DNA from: Hyalangium versicolor
GTDB taxonomy: Bacteria; Myxococcota; Myxococcia; Myxococcales; Myxococcaceae
Direction: 5' to 3'
Assembly: GCF_020103695.1 (NCBI RefSeq)
Contig: NZ_JAHXBF010000005.1
Span: 310,001-374,000, forward strand
Length of the DNA stretch: 64,000 nt
Below, piece by piece: positions 53,044 to 62,759 of this stretch. The notes beneath the pieces are model-generated. The model did not search any database, was not told the origin of the DNA, and saw only the letters and a program-made list of their open reading frames with translations. How positions within the stretch are numbered: position 1 is the first letter of the stretch; each line of letters begins with the position of its first letter. The position numbers and the translations under genes were made by a program.

Positions 53044-53808
53044 TCAACGAATCCAACCGAGGGTGCGGGCCAGATCCTCGTCGATGACGCGGGCCCAGTC
53101 CGGCTCCCGAGGCACCACGGCGGCGAGCACCTTCGCTCCATTGCGCACGGGGGCACGACCGGGGCGGGCACGGGCGCGAACGGTGAGCTTCTGGTCCTGC
53201 CGGATGTAGCTGGCGGGGAAGACGATCTCGCGGCGCGTGTCCGGCAGCGGACCATCCGGAGTGAGCCACACGAGCGCGCCCAGGCGCAGCGGCTCCAATT
53301 CCGCGCGGATGGTGCGGCGCAATTCGCGCAGGAGGAAGAGGATGGCGCCCAGCGCCCCCACGCCCAGCCCCCAGGGCAACAGATTGACGGCACCGGAGTG
53401 CTCGCGAGCAAAGCGGGCCTCGCGAGGCCGATCCGGCTGGTTCGGATCCACCAGCAGCGTCACCTGCGCGCCATGCCCGAGCCCCTCGGCATACTCGGCG
53501 GAAGTGCGCACCCCGTTGATGGTGTACTGCACGCCTTCCACGGCGTAGAGCACATCAATGGCGGCCTCGGCATCCACCCGCTTCTCCATGGGCGGCAACC
53601 TGCGATCCGCCACCAGCCCCACCACCTCCTGGGCGCGGGCAAAGAAGGAGCGCTCCTTCATGAAGAAGCGCCCGGCCACCCCGGCCCCGGCGCCCAGCAC
53701 CGCCATGAAGAGGAGTCCCAGGGCGATCGTCCGCAACAGCCGCCCCACGGCGCCAGGCACCTGGGAGAAGCGGACGCGCCGGGGGGCATGGGGAATGGCG
53801 AACTGCAC
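53044..53808 (-). CDS. DUF3592-type membrane protein
   Basis: 254 residues. A membrane segment at about 24-47 (LLRTIALGLLFMAVLGAGAG), a periplasmic/extracytoplasmic part with the DUF3592 form YTINGVRTSAEYAEGLGHGA and VTLLVDPNQPDRPREARF, a second membrane segment near 140-160 (LPWGLGVGALGAILFLLREL), then a C-terminal cytoplasmic region with strands. DUF3592 proteins have no known role. It lies between the amidase gene and mutS on the same strand, but the gaps are larger (27 and 91 bases), so cotranscription is not certain. Confidence 0.8.
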   Translation of the reverse strand: MQFAIPHAPRRVRFSQVPGAVGRLLRTIALGLLFMAVLGAGAGVAGRFFMKERSFFARAQEVVGLVADRRLPPMEKRVDAEAAIDVLYAVEGVQYTINGVRTSAEYAEGLGHGAQVTLLVDPNQPDRPREARFAREHSGAVNLLPWGLGVGALGAILFLLRELRRTIRAELEPLRLGALVWLTPDGPLPDTRREIVFPASYIRQDQKLTVRARARPGRAPVRNGAKVLAAVVPREPDWARVIDEDLARTLGWIR

Positions 53809-53835
53809 GGGCGGCCTCCTTGGCTCGCCCCCCTT

Positions 53836-56586
53836 TTACTTCAAGTCCTTCTGGAGCCGAGCCAGCAGGTTGAGGGCCTCCAGCGGGGTGGTGGTGTCCA
53901 GCGAGGTGTTGCGCAGCGCCTCCAGCACCTTCGCATGCGAGGCCTGCACCGCGGGAGTCGCCTGCGAGCCCGCCGCCTCACCGCCAAAGAGCCCGAGCTG
54001 CCCGGCCGAGACCCGCGCTCCGCGCTTCACCGCGACGCGAGGCCGCCCGGCCTCATCCAACTCCCCGGACTCCAGGTTCTGGAGGATGTCCCGAGCCCGA
54101 GCCACCACCTCCTGCGGCAGACCCGCCAGTTTGGCCACCTCGATGCCGTAGGAACGATTGGCCCCACCGGGTACCAGCTTGCGCAGGAAGAGCACCTTGC
54201 CGCCCTGCTCCTTCACGGCGATGCACAGGTTCCTCACCCGGGTCTTCTCTCGCGCCAGATCCACCAGCTCGTGGTAGTGCGTGGCGAAGAGCGTCCGCGC
54301 GCCGACCTTGTCGTGGAGGTGTTCGGCCACCGCCCAGGCGATGGAGAGCCCGTCGAAGGTAGAGGTGCCGCGGCCGATCTCGTCCAGGATGATGACGCTG
54401 CGACGCGTGGCGTGGTGGAGGATGTGGCTCGTCTCGGTCATCTCCACCATGAAGGTGGACTGCCCGCGCGCCAGGTTGTCCGCGGCGCCCACGCGGGTGA
54501 AGATCCGATCGCACAGGCCAATTTGCGCCGCCTTGGCCGGGACGAAGCAGCCCGCCTGCGCCATCAGCACCGTGAGCGCCACCTGCCGCATCACGGTGCT
54601 CTTGCCGGCCATGTTGGGGCCGGTGATGACGAGGATCTGCGCGTCCGCCGAGTCCATCCGGATGTCATTGGGGACAAAGGACTCGCTGGCCCCCAGCACG
54701 CGCTCCACCACGGGGTGCCGCCCGCCAGTGATGGAGACGATCTCCGAATCATCCACCACCGGCCGCGTGTAGCCGTACTCGGCGGAGCATCGGGCGAACG
54801 ACAACAGCGCATCCCCGGTCGCCACGGCCTCAGCGGCCGAGCGGATACGAGGCGCGGCGGCAACCACCTGCGCCCGTAACTCCTCGAAGAGGCGCAGCTC
54901 CAGCGCGCAGCGGCGCTCCTCGGCGGTGAGGACCTTCTCCTCATACTCCTTGAGCTCGGGGGTGATGAAGCGCTCGGCGCCCACCGTGGTCTGCTTGCGG
55001 ATGTAGTCCTGGGGCACCAGGTGCTTGTTGCTGTTCGTCACCTCGATGAAGTACCCGAAGACCTTGTTGTAGCGGACCTTCAGCGAGGAGATCTTCGTGC
55101 GCTCCCGCTCCCGAGTCTCCAGCTTGAGCAGGTAATCCTTGCCGGAGGTGGAGAGCGCCACCAACTCATCCAGCTCCGCGTTGAAGCCCTGGCGAATGAT
55201 ACCGCCCTCTTTGATAGTCACGGGAGGCTCGTCCACCACCGCACGCAACAGCAGCTCCGCCAGCTCCGGCAGGGCGCTGAGCGGGCCGGCCAGGGCCTTG
55301 AGCAGCGGCGCCGAGCACCGGGCCAGCGCGGCCGCCAGCCGGGGCAGCTGCGCGAGCGACTGTCCCAGGGCCCGCAGATCCCGGGCGTTGCCCGCGCCCA
55401 GGGAGAGCCGGCCACACAGCCGCTCCATGTCCGCCACATCCTTGAGCAGCGTGGTCAGCTCCTCGCGCCACACGCTGCGCTGGGACAGCTCCTCCACGGC
55501 ATCCAAGCGGGCGTGAATCTCGGGAAGGGCGCACAGGGGCGCGGCGAGCCACCGGGCCAGCTTCCGGCCGCCCATGCTGGTGGCGGTGCGATCCAGCACG
55601 CCCAGCAGACTCCCCTTCCGAGCCCCATCCCGGAGCGTCTTGAGGACCTCCAGGTTGGCCCGGGAGGACTCGTCCATGAGCATGTGCCCGGACCGCTCCA
55701 TGCGGCTGAGCCGGTCCACGTGGGCGGCGTTCGTCTTCTGGGTGTCCTTGAGGTAGCGCAGGGCCGCGCCCGCGGCGCCCGTGGCCAGCGGCGCCTCGGC
55801 CAGACCAAAGGCCTCCAGCGAAGCCACCGAGAAGTGCCCACGCAGGAACACGGCCGCCCGAGCAGGCTCGAAAGCCGCCTTCTCCAGCTCCGTCACCGAG
55901 GGCTCTCGCGGCAGCCGCGAGGACAGGAACGCCACCTCGGGAGCGCCCCGTTGGCCCTCGGGCACGAGCAACTCACGGGGCTCCATCCGGGCCAGGGCCT
56001 CGACCAGCTCCTGAGCGCTCGGTACCTCGACGGTGAAGAACTCACCGGTGGAGGCCTCGAGCAGCGCGGCGCCAAAGCCCTTCTCGCCCCAGTGCACGGC
56101 AGCCAGGAAGTTGCTGGCCCGAGGCTCGAGCACCTCTTCATCCAGCACCATGCCGGGGGTGATGATGCGCGTCACCTCGCGCTTGACGATGCCGGGGCCA
56201 TTGGGCTCCTCCATCTGATCGCAGATGGCCACCTTGAGCCCCTGCTCGATCAGCCGGGCGATGTAGCGGCGCGTCGAGTGGTAGGGCACCCCGCACATGG
56301 GCACCTTGTCCTTGCCCTTCGCGCGTGAGGTGAGGGTGATCTGGAGCAGCTCCGAGGCGCGCACGGCGTCCTCGAAGAACATCTCGTAGAAGTCGCCCAT
56401 CCGGAAGAAGAGGATCGCCTCCGGGTGAAGCGCCTTGGTCTCCATGTACTGGCGCATCATCGGCGTCAGCGAGGCGATCTCGCGCGCCCCAGCGGGCTCG
56501 GCACCGTTCTCCATACCCTCCAGGTTGGACTCCGGAGCGGCCCCGGAACCGGCTTCCTTGGCTGTCTTGACCTGCGTCACACCCAT
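53836..56586 (-). CDS. mutS: DNA mismatch repair ATPase MutS
   Basis: 916 residues (about 855 in E. coli; the extra part is mostly the 40-residue N-terminal extension). Recognises mismatches and recruits MutL. The mismatch-binding F-x-E is F66-Y67-E68 in FRMGDFYEMFF. Walker A is TGPNMAGKSTVMRQ, Walker B/signature region is DEIGRGTSTFDGLSIAWA, and the FATHYHEL motif follows. The C-terminal tail ends after LARLQKDLK. All catalytic parts are intact. Start ATG 56586 with AGAAGGGA upstream. It belongs to the MutS1 group. It is divergent from nhaA. Confidence 0.96.
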   Translation of the reverse strand: MGVTQVKTAKEAGSGAAPESNLEGMENGAEPAGAREIASLTPMMRQYMETKALHPEAILFFRMGDFYEMFFEDAVRASELLQITLTSRAKGKDKVPMCGVPYHSTRRYIARLIEQGLKVAICDQMEEPNGPGIVKREVTRIITPGMVLDEEVLEPRASNFLAAVHWGEKGFGAALLEASTGEFFTVEVPSAQELVEALARMEPRELLVPEGQRGAPEVAFLSSRLPREPSVTELEKAAFEPARAAVFLRGHFSVASLEAFGLAEAPLATGAAGAALRYLKDTQKTNAAHVDRLSRMERSGHMLMDESSRANLEVLKTLRDGARKGSLLGVLDRTATSMGGRKLARWLAAPLCALPEIHARLDAVEELSQRSVWREELTTLLKDVADMERLCGRLSLGAGNARDLRALGQSLAQLPRLAAALARCSAPLLKALAGPLSALPELAELLLRAVVDEPPVTIKEGGIIRQGFNAELDELVALSTSGKDYLLKLETRERERTKISSLKVRYNKVFGYFIEVTNSNKHLVPQDYIRKQTTVGAERFITPELKEYEEKVLTAEERRCALELRLFEELRAQVVAAAPRIRSAAEAVATGDALLSFARCSAEYGYTRPVVDDSEIVSITGGRHPVVERVLGASESFVPNDIRMDSADAQILVITGPNMAGKSTVMRQVALTVLMAQAGCFVPAKAAQIGLCDRIFTRVGAADNLARGQSTFMVEMTETSHILHHATRRSVIILDEIGRGTSTFDGLSIAWAVAEHLHDKVGARTLFATHYHELVDLAREKTRVRNLCIAVKEQGGKVLFLRKLVPGGANRSYGIEVAKLAGLPQEVVARARDILQNLESGELDEAGRPRVAVKRGARVSAGQLGLFGGEAAGSQATPAVQASHAKVLEALRNTSLDTTTPLEALNLLARLQKDLK

Positions 56587-56749
56587 GGCTTCCCTTCTCT
56601 CACGCCCTCCGTCGCGGATCAACGCGTTCGCATCCTACCCGCTACGTCACCTGAATCTCACCTCTAACACGGCCTGCCGACATTGGCCCTCCCTCCCCGG
56701 CGAAAACGGTTCACGCCCGGCCCTCAGGAAGGCAACCTACCGGCCACCT

Positions 56750-58087
56750 ATGGAGCCCCGTCCGCCCCCACCTCCCGTGCCTGCCCTCTTCAAGGTCGCC
56801 CTCGCGCCGCTCCAGGCCTTCTTCCGTCTGGAGGCCAGCAGCGGCATCCTCCTGGCCCTGTGCGCGGTGGCGGCCATGCTGTGGGCCAACTCGCCGTGGG
56901 CCTCCAGCTACACGGGGCTGTTCGATGCGCCCCTGGCGCTGGAGGTGTCCGGGTTCCGCGGCGCCTTCACCTTCCGGGAGCTCATCAACGACGCGCTGAT
57001 GACGTTCTTCTTCTTCCTGGTGGGCATGGAGATCAAGCGCGAGCTGTCCGCGGGCGAGCTGCGCACCCCGGCCCGCGCGGTATTGCCGCTGATCGCGGCG
57101 CTGGGAGGCATGCTGGTGCCGGCGGGTCTCTATCTGATCTTCAACGCGGGCACGCCGGCGGCGGCAGGCTGGGCCATCCCCATGGCCACGGACATCGCCT
57201 TCTCGATTGGATGCCTGGCGCTGGTGAAGTCGCGCGTGACGAATGGGCTGGTGGTGTTCCTCACCGCGCTGGCCATCTTCGACGACATCGGCGGCATCAT
57301 CGTGATCGCGCTCTTCTATGGAGCGGGGGTGCACTGGGAGTGGCTGCTGGGCTCGGGCGGCGTGGCGGTGGCGATGGCCGTGTGCAACCGCTTCTATGTG
57401 CGCAACGGAATCCTCTACGCGCTGCTGGGCGCGGCGCTCTGGTACGCCATGCACCACGGAGGGATCCACGCCACGCTGTCGGGCGTGGTGCTGGGCATGT
57501 TCATCCCGGCCCGGCCGCTGCGCCGGGGGCGAGAGGTGCTCAACGAGTTGTCGGCCTACATCACGCGCCGCGGGGACGAGCCCGAGGACGAGACGGTGCT
57601 CGGCGCGCAGATCCTCCACATCGAAGAGGCGCTCGAGGACATCGAGCCACCGCTCAACCGCTTCGTGCACCTGTGGCACGGCTGGGTGGCGTACGGGATC
57701 GTCCCACTGTTCGCGCTGGCCAACTCGGGCATCTCGCTGGAGGGCATGTCGCTGGCGGATCTGGCCAGGCCCCTGCCGCTGGGAGTGGCCGTGGGGCTCT
57801 TCGTGGGCAAGCAGACAGGGATCTTCCTGTTCACCTGGGTGGCGGTGAAGCTGGGCGTGTCTCCGATGCCCGGAGAGGCACGCGCCTCGCAGCTGCACGG
57901 GGTGGCGGTGGTGGGAGGCATTGGCTTCACGGTGGCGCTCTTCGTGGCCACGCTGGCCTTCCCGGGACAGGCGCAGCTGCTGGCCGAGGCCAAGCTGGGA
58001 ATCCTGCTGGGCTCGCTGGTGTCGGCGGTCGTGGGCTATCTGCTGTTGCGCTTCGGCCCCGCGCCGAAGACCGTCCCCGCTGTGTGA
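56750..58087 (+). CDS. nhaA: Na+/H+ antiporter NhaA
   Basis: 445 residues; the family is about 390, with the extra part in a hydrophilic loop. Electrogenic antiporter (2 H+ in, 1 Na+ out). Hallmarks: FFFFLVGMEIKRELSAGELR, ATDIAFSIGCLALV, and the Asp-Asp of the Na+ site in LTALAIFDDIGGIIVIALFY. A 55-residue insert with GDEPEDETVLGAQILHIEEA lies near residues 265-320, unusual in NhaA and possibly a regulatory loop. The rest (PLFALANSGI, GKQTGIFLFTWVAVKL) is typical. Start ATG 56750; an upstream frame overlaps the start of mutS but has no similarity. Confidence 0.93.
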   Translation: MEPRPPPPPVPALFKVALAPLQAFFRLEASSGILLALCAVAAMLWANSPWASSYTGLFDAPLALEVSGFRGAFTFRELINDALMTFFFFLVGMEIKRELSAGELRTPARAVLPLIAALGGMLVPAGLYLIFNAGTPAAAGWAIPMATDIAFSIGCLALVKSRVTNGLVVFLTALAIFDDIGGIIVIALFYGAGVHWEWLLGSGGVAVAMAVCNRFYVRNGILYALLGAALWYAMHHGGIHATLSGVVLGMFIPARPLRRGREVLNELSAYITRRGDEPEDETVLGAQILHIEEALEDIEPPLNRFVHLWHGWVAYGIVPLFALANSGISLEGMSLADLARPLPLGVAVGLFVGKQTGIFLFTWVAVKLGVSPMPGEARASQLHGVAVVGGIGFTVALFVATLAFPGQAQLLAEAKLGILLGSLVSAVVGYLLLRFGPAPKTVPAV

Positions 58088-58164
58088 GCCACGCACCAGA
58101 GCGCCACGGACAGAGGCACTGACCGTTTGCGGGCCTGTCGTGCCCGTGGGAAGGTGCACGCCGC

Positions 58165-59850
58165 GTGATACTCCAGGACCTGAACCGCGTTCGTCAGATC
58201 GCCGTCATCGCGGCGCGGCACGGCTTTGCCGATCTCACCGAGCGGGCCGGACTGTGGCGGATGCTGGGCCGCAAGGAGAAGGTGGAGATCTCACCGGAGG
58301 CGCAGCGGGCCTCCACGGCGCGGCGCTTCCGGATGCTGCTCAACGATCTGGGCCCCACCTTCGTCAAGCTGGGGCAGATCCTGTCCACGCGTGGGGATCT
58401 GCTGCCCGCCGAGTTCGTCGACGAGCTGTCGATGCTCCAGGACCAGGTGGAGCCGATCCCGCTCGAACAGGTGCACGCGCAGATCCGCGAGTCGCTGGGC
58501 AAGGATGTGCAGGAGCTCTTCGCGACGATCGATCCCACTCCGCTGGCGGCGGCCTCGATCGCGCAGGTGCACCGGGCGATGACGAAGGCGGGCGACGCGG
58601 TGGTGGTGAAGGTGCAGCGGCCGGGGATCTCGGAGCGGATCGACTCGGATCTGACGGTACTGCGTTCGCTGGCGCGGCTGCTGGAGGCGGTGATCGAGGA
58701 GACGGGTGTGTACACCCCCACGGGGATCGTGGACGAGTTCGACAGGGCCATCCACGAGGAGCTGGACTTCGTGAACGAGGCCTCGAACATCCGGGCGTTC
58801 CTGGCGAACCACGTGGACCGGCCCTATCTGAAGATCCCGCGGGTGTACGACGAGCTGTCGAGCCGCAAGGTTCTGACGATGGAGTTCATCCAGGGGGTGA
58901 AGATCAGCCAGTCGAAGCTGACCGAGGAGGAGCGCAAGCAGTTGGCGAAGAACATCCTGGAAGCGAGCTTCCGGCAGCTCTTCGACGACGGGCTGTTTCA
59001 CGGGGATCCCCACCCGGGGAACATCCTGCTGATGGAGGACAACCGGCTGGCGCTGCTGGACTTCGGCGTGGTGGGGCGGTTGACGAAGCCGATGCAGGAG
59101 ACGCTCGTGATGCTGTGCATGGCGGTGGCGCTGAAGGACAGCGACTCGGTGGCGCGTATCCTGTATCGGGTGGGCGTGCCGGACTCACGAGCGAACCTGG
59201 TGGGCTTCCGCAACGACATCGAAGGCATCCTGGGGCAGCACCTGCCGACGACACTGGGTCAGGTGGAGACGCGCAAGCTGCTGAGGGACCTGTTGGACCT
59301 GGCGGTGAAGTACCGGATCCGGATTCCGAAGGAGTACGCGCTGCTGAGCCGGGCGTCGGTGTCGACGGAAGGGATCATGCGCAGCCTGTACCCGGAGATG
59401 AACATCCTGGAGTTCGTGCTGCCGTACGCGAAGGAGCTGCTCGCGGGCCGGTACGATCCGAGCCAGCTCCAAGGCGGGTTGATGCGCACGCTGCTGCGCT
59501 TCCAGTCGCTGGCCACGGACCTGCCGACACAGTTGTCCCAGATCCTGCTGGATCTGGAGTCTGGGAAGTTCACGGTGACGGTGCGAGCAGATCAGTTCGA
59601 CAAGTTGAACGAGAACCTGCGCACGGTGGCGATCATCGCGTTCCTGGGGCTGTGCGCGTGCGGATTCATCGTAGGGGCGTTCCTGTCATTCGCGCAGAAG
59701 CCGTGGATGTACGACGGCGTGCCGGTGCTGGGAATCCTGGGCATTGCCCTGGCGGCGGCGTTCGCGGGCGGGGTGTTCACCTGGTACCTGTTCGGCAGCC
59801 GCTTCCGGAAGGTGAGCGTGAGCCGCTGGCTCAAGAAGAAGCTCCGTTAG
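58165..59850 (+). CDS. AarF/UbiB-family atypical kinase
   Basis: 561 residues starting at GTG 58165. ABC1/ADCK/UbiB-like protein kinase fold with ATPase activity, needed for quinone biosynthesis in other bacteria. Family motifs: KxGQ in FVKLGQILSTRGDLLP, an Ala-rich loop in AAASIAQVHRA instead of the Gly loop, VVVKVQRPG with the Lys, HGDPHPGNILL and LLDFGVVGRL. Two membrane helices near the C-terminus (AIIAFLGLCACGFIVGAFL, and FAGGVFTWYLF nearby) anchor it. Begins 77 bases after nhaA on the same strand, so may be cotranscribed. Confidence 0.93.
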   Translation: MILQDLNRVRQIAVIAARHGFADLTERAGLWRMLGRKEKVEISPEAQRASTARRFRMLLNDLGPTFVKLGQILSTRGDLLPAEFVDELSMLQDQVEPIPLEQVHAQIRESLGKDVQELFATIDPTPLAAASIAQVHRAMTKAGDAVVVKVQRPGISERIDSDLTVLRSLARLLEAVIEETGVYTPTGIVDEFDRAIHEELDFVNEASNIRAFLANHVDRPYLKIPRVYDELSSRKVLTMEFIQGVKISQSKLTEEERKQLAKNILEASFRQLFDDGLFHGDPHPGNILLMEDNRLALLDFGVVGRLTKPMQETLVMLCMAVALKDSDSVARILYRVGVPDSRANLVGFRNDIEGILGQHLPTTLGQVETRKLLRDLLDLAVKYRIRIPKEYALLSRASVSTEGIMRSLYPEMNILEFVLPYAKELLAGRYDPSQLQGGLMRTLLRFQSLATDLPTQLSQILLDLESGKFTVTVRADQFDKLNENLRTVAIIAFLGLCACGFIVGAFLSFAQKPWMYDGVPVLGILGIALAAAFAGGVFTWYLFGSRFRKVSVSRWLKKKLR

Positions 59851-59925
59851 GCTGCACAGGGCCGTTTCGGCGCGCGGAGGACAAAGGCCCTTTCCGTTGT
59901 GCTCTCGTGGTGCCACGCTCGCCAC

Positions 59926-61320
59926 ATGCCCCGCTTGCTCCCGCTGGCACTGCTGGTCGTTCTCTCCACGGCGTTGCTGGGCAGCGACTGTGGCGACGCC
60001 GAAGCAGTCCCACTGGAGGAGTTGCGCGCGGACATCGCCCCTCCCTTCGACTACAGCCTGTACTGCGATGCGCAGGGGACCCTGGTGGGCAGGAAGTCCG
60101 CCGTCCTCCTGGTGCACCGCACCGCGCACCTGGAGCAGGTGTACGCCGCATCCCTGGCCGGAGATGAGCGGGCCCACAGACTCTTCACGCAGTTGGAGGA
60201 CACCCTCCGTCGCTCTGGCACGGAGCTGGCGGACGAGGCCTTGGGGGTCAAGTGCAGCACGGCCCCCGCGTGCGCATTGCAATGGCAGTTCCTGGATGAG
60301 CTGATTCCTTCTCGTGAGCCCGGCGGCATTCGACTGCGAGAGCTGTTGGCTGCCAGCTTCTCTCGAGAGGCGAAGCTCAAGGGGGTGCGCAATGCCGCCG
60401 TGGACGCGGTCCTGAACGTCCTGCTGGCGGGCACTGTGCTCAAACAGGGCCTTGCGGAGACCCGAGCGGGAGTCACCGAGACCAGGCAACTGGCACAGGA
60501 GATCTCGGTCGAGGAGCGGCTGGCTGTGTCCGGTGTCGAAGGCCGCATGGCAGAGCGAGAGGTGGCAGAGGCCCTCGCCGCGCACCTCGCGGAAGCTGAG
60601 GCACAAGAGATTGGAGCTCGCTGCCCAGCACGCATCGAGGTGCTCGCACGTTACCGACCATCACGCGGCCAGCCACCCACGGGAATAGAGGCCAACAACC
60701 CACGGTGGCGGGACTATGTCGCGTACTGGGAGCGGCGCTACGAAGAACTCACGGGCCAGCGATCACTCGCGACGGGAAGGACCGCGCTCAAGCCGCCGCT
60801 GACCTGGGACAGCTACGAGGCACTGCTCGGTCGGTTCCAAAGCGCACTCCAGTTCCAGCGCAACGTATCCAGGGCACTGCGCCACGAGGCACAACAGGCC
60901 CCTAACCAGCGCGTATGGCTGAGAGGGCTGGAACGCCCCATCATCGCGGAGAACGTAGGATTGGCTCATGAGGGGCGAGCCATTCCTACCTACGTAGACC
61001 AACTCGTCGTGGACGAAGCCACTCTCAGCCCCGGTCAAAGGCCTTCCGTCCACTCCTTTAGCGACAAGCAGCACGATTTCTCGTCCATGAACATCGATGA
61101 AGCACGAGCGAAGCTCCAAATCGACATCACGGAAGCACATGCCAAGTACGGCGGAGCCGTCGAGGTGCGCAGGCCCAGCCACCCTCTCTTCGAGAAGAAG
61201 GTCATCGTCTCCCGGGTGCATCTCGTTTATGACGGCAAGGGGCTCTCAGCGCAGATGTGCAAGGAACTCACAGCCGAAGCAGCCTTGCGCGGAGTCGAAC
61301 TTCATTTCCATGTCCCATGA
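59926..61320 (+). CDS. Candidate secreted polymorphic toxin
   Basis: 464 residues. Signal peptide (MPRLLPLALLVVLSTALLGS, Cys at 20-22 in SDCGD; the residues before it do not make a standard lipobox). A long helical, Glu/Ala/Arg-rich middle (about 120-230) is followed by a distinct C-terminal domain of about 130 residues. That domain has a VDQLVVDEATLSPG strand pair and SVHSFSDKQHDF, compatible with a D..(D/E)xK nuclease core, then ARAKLQIDITEAHAKYGGAV. Secreted proteins of this build with a neighbour that overlaps by 11 bases are the usual shape of myxobacterial toxin/immunity pairs (for instance Sit-type). I infer the role from that; no direct toxin family match is claimed. Start ATG 59926. 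Confidence 0.7.
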   Translation: MPRLLPLALLVVLSTALLGSDCGDAEAVPLEELRADIAPPFDYSLYCDAQGTLVGRKSAVLLVHRTAHLEQVYAASLAGDERAHRLFTQLEDTLRRSGTELADEALGVKCSTAPACALQWQFLDELIPSREPGGIRLRELLAASFSREAKLKGVRNAAVDAVLNVLLAGTVLKQGLAETRAGVTETRQLAQEISVEERLAVSGVEGRMAEREVAEALAAHLAEAEAQEIGARCPARIEVLARYRPSRGQPPTGIEANNPRWRDYVAYWERRYEELTGQRSLATGRTALKPPLTWDSYEALLGRFQSALQFQRNVSRALRHEAQQAPNQRVWLRGLERPIIAENVGLAHEGRAIPTYVDQLVVDEATLSPGQRPSVHSFSDKQHDFSSMNIDEARAKLQIDITEAHAKYGGAVEVRRPSHPLFEKKVIVSRVHLVYDGKGLSAQMCKELTAEAALRGVELHFHVP

Positions 61321-62647
61321 CGATTGGAACAAATCGGACGACTTCGTCCTGTACCTCTCTTCGCCAGTGAATCCGTTCGATCGGGGATTCGAGGGCCTGG
61401 AAGAAATATTGGCGGTCATCGAGTCACTCGACGACGGGCTCCGCCCGGACTTGGTGTCTCTCAAGCGACGCGTGAAGTACTCACGTCAGACAGTGCGCCA
61501 GAGGCTGCGCGAGGCCTTCGTCGTCAATGGCTATGCACTGCGGTTCGTGCGCTCCCATCCGCCACAGACAAACGTCCTGCTCAGTTCCTGGGCTGGAACC
61601 GAGCATGCAGGTTTCTCCGTCGAACTGCGGATCAGCCCCTTGTCCTTCCTGCGCACTCCTGAGCGCTCCGAGGAGTATGTCGAGCACCTCGTGGATTTCG
61701 TTCGCGCCTTGGCGGCACGTCTCCCTATCTCCTATGGCAGGGGGCATAGCCAGACGGACTTTTTCCTGAGCAGTGACCCTCTTGCGGCGAGCGTACTCGC
61801 GGCACCTCGCGTCCAGGAAGCTTTCTGGCTCAACGTCTACGGACCGCCCATGCTGGAGCAGGTTGGCCGTCAACGCGCGCTGAGTGCCCCTGCGACGCTC
61901 ATCGAGCAGCTTCCTGGTGGTGCGATCCTCTTGCTCACCCGCCCAACTCCCACGGACTTCGACTCCGAGGAGGCTCGTCTCGCGCAGGGCCGCACGCTTG
62001 TTCATCTGAGACCCGAACTCGACCTCGAATTCACTCTCGCCACCCTGCGCCAGCGTTCCCTTGTCTTCACTCCTATTCCCATCCAGTTCGATCCCGATGT
62101 GGCCGACATCCTGTCCTGGGAGGTGGAACTGCGAGGCCTCGCGAACAAGCGTCAGAACGTCGAACTCTTCAACCGATACTGTCCTCCCCCCATCTCCGAG
62201 TGGCTGCCTGCGTCGCAGGCTCCTGAGCCGGACGTGGAAGATGTCAAGGCCGCCATCGACTCCTTTGCGAGCGTCTACGCCGAGCAGCTCATCGCCCTGT
62301 TCCACAAGGAAGAGCCGGTCGTCATGGACGGGACTGTCGAAGCCCTGCCCCGCATGGATTTCCGCCTCTGGCACTTCCAGTGGGCGAAGAACCTGAGCCC
62401 CGAACAGCGAGAGACGCTTGTGACCGCGCTGGGGGGATGGCTGGGTCGGTACCTGGTGGACCTGCTTGGTGGACGATGGGTGCCGCGCCGCAGGTTGGAG
62501 GAAACCGCCGTCATCATTGGTGATAGGGCATGGCTTCCCTTCCTGCGGGCGCGCCATGCTCTCCAGAATGTGGATGCCCCACTCGACTACTCCTGCTCGC
62601 AACTCTTCCGCGAGGCCCAGCGTCTTGCAGGGCAGAAGCCCCCCTGA
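61310..62647 (+). CDS. Candidate immunity protein for the neighbouring toxin
   Basis: 445 residues, no signal peptide and no membrane segment, so cytoplasmic. It starts inside the end of the upstream gene (ATG 61310, overlap 11 bases), as immunity genes commonly do. Residues about 65-290 resemble the layout of DUF3396/type VI immunity proteins: FSVELRISPLSFLRTPERSE, VRALAARLPISYGRGH, AFWLNVYGPPMLEQVGRQRA, then LPGGAILLLTRPTPTDF. The C-terminal 150 residues (FRLWHFQWAKNLSPEQRETL and beyond) are of unknown type. The identification as immunity is inferred from layout and position. Confidence 0.65.
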   Translation: MSHDDWNKSDDFVLYLSSPVNPFDRGFEGLEEILAVIESLDDGLRPDLVSLKRRVKYSRQTVRQRLREAFVVNGYALRFVRSHPPQTNVLLSSWAGTEHAGFSVELRISPLSFLRTPERSEEYVEHLVDFVRALAARLPISYGRGHSQTDFFLSSDPLAASVLAAPRVQEAFWLNVYGPPMLEQVGRQRALSAPATLIEQLPGGAILLLTRPTPTDFDSEEARLAQGRTLVHLRPELDLEFTLATLRQRSLVFTPIPIQFDPDVADILSWEVELRGLANKRQNVELFNRYCPPPISEWLPASQAPEPDVEDVKAAIDSFASVYAEQLIALFHKEEPVVMDGTVEALPRMDFRLWHFQWAKNLSPEQRETLVTALGGWLGRYLVDLLGGRWVPRRRLEETAVIIGDRAWLPFLRARHALQNVDAPLDYSCSQLFREAQRLAGQKPP

Positions 62648-62759
62648 GCGCCCTGCCCACGCGTGCTCGCCTGGCGCACGACCAGTCGGGCACGCGCTGA
62701 CGCGAAGGGTCTCCGTGAGCACCGTTAGGGGCACGACACCATCCATGCAGGAGGGGGAG

